This document shows positions 6,837 to 7,394 of a stretch of DNA of 7,394 nt, in pieces. Every line of letters starts with the position of its first letter. The first letter of the stretch is position 1. The notes below the pieces were generated by a model. The model searched no databases. It was given only the letters and a program-made list of their open reading frames with translations, and was not told the DNA's origin. Origin of the DNA: Clostridiales bacterium UBA7573 (GTDB lineage Bacteria; Bacillota; Clostridia; Oscillospirales; CAG-272); assembly GCA_002477905.1 (NCBI GenBank), contig DLLB01000006.1, positions 1-7,394 on the forward strand, in the 5' to 3' direction. The translations under genes and the position numbers were made by a program.

Positions 6837-6840
6837 ACAA
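6812..6840 (-). promoter_or_regulatory. Promoter for the propeller-gtrA operon
   Basis: Reading the minus strand, TTGTAT (6840-6835) serves as -35 and TACAAT (6817-6812) as -10, with a 17-bp spacer. A TG one base upstream of the -10 (TGCTACAAT) makes it an extended -10 promoter. Predicted transcript start is about 6805, giving a leader of only about 14 bases. It overlaps almost completely with the opposite promoter. Confidence 0.7.
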
Positions 6841-6895
6841 GTCAAAACAGGCAGGAATTCGGACAAAAATATCACTTTCGCTTTTTGGGGGTTCT

Positions 6896-7394
6896 ATGCA
6901 GATTTTTCATCAAACCAATCCAAAACCACAGATTCTTTACAATCGTACCATTGCCTATCCCCCGCATTTGCATCGGGATATGGAATTGGTCGGATTATTC
7001 TCCGGCAGCGCCACTGTCACACTGGATGGCGTTTCCTATGAAATGCGCGCCGGCGACTGGGTAATGGTTTTTCCGGACGTGGTACACAGCTATGAAAGCA
7101 CTGGTGCGGTGGAGGTCGGGAAACTGATCTTTCCGCCGGAAGAAGTGCCGGAGCTTGCCGCCATTCTGACCGAGCAATTACCCGATCCTCCGCTGATTTC
7201 CTCAGAACGACTTAAAGATTCCACCATTCCGATGCTTGCACAGGAAATCTTCACGCATTACGCGAACGCGTCTTTGGCGGTCAAAAAAGCCTACTTGTTG
7301 TTGCTTTGCGGGAAGCTGCTGGAATGCACCGATACGGTACGACGCGAGAACGCCGCCGGTGGTGCGGTCGTGGCGGTACTGGACTATTGCAGAG
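6896..7394 (+). CDS. AraC-family transcriptional regulator, N-terminal sensor part (truncated by window)
   Basis: An open reading frame of 166 complete codons running off the right edge. The N-terminal part looks like the AraC-type cupin sensor domain. PPHLHRDMEL (22-31) matches the usual 'H.H...E' strand, GSATVTLDGVSYEMRAGDWVMVFPDVVHSY (37-66 in two pieces: strand-turn-strand, then GDWVMVFPDVVHS) is the typical cupin core that binds a sugar or similar ligand. The last visible residues, VVAVLDYCR, resemble the linker helix just before the paired helix-turn-helix domain, which lies outside the window. The start ATG is preceded by a weak GGGGG site (6887-6891) at 4 bases, with no stronger alternative. 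It diverges from the propeller-gtrA pair and shares a palindromic promoter with it, so it is the likely regulator of that pair, and possibly of itself. The ligand is unknown. Confidence 0.8.
   Translation, partial: MQIFHQTNPKPQILYNRTIAYPPHLHRDMELVGLFSGSATVTLDGVSYEMRAGDWVMVFPDVVHSYESTGAVEVGKLIFPPEEVPELAAILTEQLPDPPLISSERLKDSTIPMLAQEIFTHYANASLAVKKAYLLLLCGKLLECTDTVRRENAAGGAVVAVLDYCR

Larger units (their letters stand above)
6808..6840. repeat. 33-bp imperfect palindrome spanning both divergent promoters
   Basis: The left arm TTGCATTGTAGCACA and the reverse complement of the right arm, TTGTATTATAGCATA, differ at only 3 of 15 positions, all transitions. Over the full 33 bp, 24 positions match their mirror partner. 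The inner core is TAGCA-N7-TGCTA (6816-6832). The symmetry partly follows from two similar promoters laid head-on, but the core goes beyond the hexamers and could be a regulator-binding site. Confidence 0.7.

Overview
The window reads as chromosomal DNA of a Clostridia-type Firmicute, perhaps an Oscillospirales or Christensenellales-like gut lineage. The signs are AAAGGAG-type ribosome binding sites before most genes, near-consensus sigma-A promoters, a TTG start codon, moderate GC content, and a carbohydrate gene beside an AraC regulator. This is inference from style; there is no rRNA or marker phylogeny in the window. I see no insertion sequence, integrase, tRNA, CRISPR array or phage gene, and no gene-free stretch longer than about 120 bases.

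Left part (1-5085, plus strand): the tail of a probable upstream terminator is followed by a textbook sigma-A promoter (TTGACA, 17 bp, TATAAT). It appears to drive three closely spaced genes: a shikimate-kinase-family protein with an altered substrate pocket, a compact intracellular GH115-like glycoside hydrolase, and a type IA DNA topoisomerase (topB-like). Each gene has its own strong ribosome binding site, the gaps are 67 and 51 bases, and a strong hairpin terminator follows topB. The three functions are not obviously linked.

Right part (5084-7394): two minus-strand genes converge on topB. They encode a predicted beta-propeller glycosidase-like protein of 411 residues and a GtrA-family membrane protein that overlaps its 3' end by 8 bases and is probably translationally coupled. 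Transcribed away from them on the plus strand is an AraC-family regulator, cut off by the window edge before its DNA-binding domain. The two directions share one 33-bp imperfect palindrome that holds both promoters face to face, so each -35 box overlaps the other promoter's -10 region. The AraC protein is the natural candidate to control the propeller/gtrA pair.

The observations most worth checking are the kinase with a rewritten shikimate-binding site (Leu58 in place of Arg, GGS in place of GGG), the interlocked palindromic divergent promoter, and the pairing of a beta-propeller protein with GtrA.
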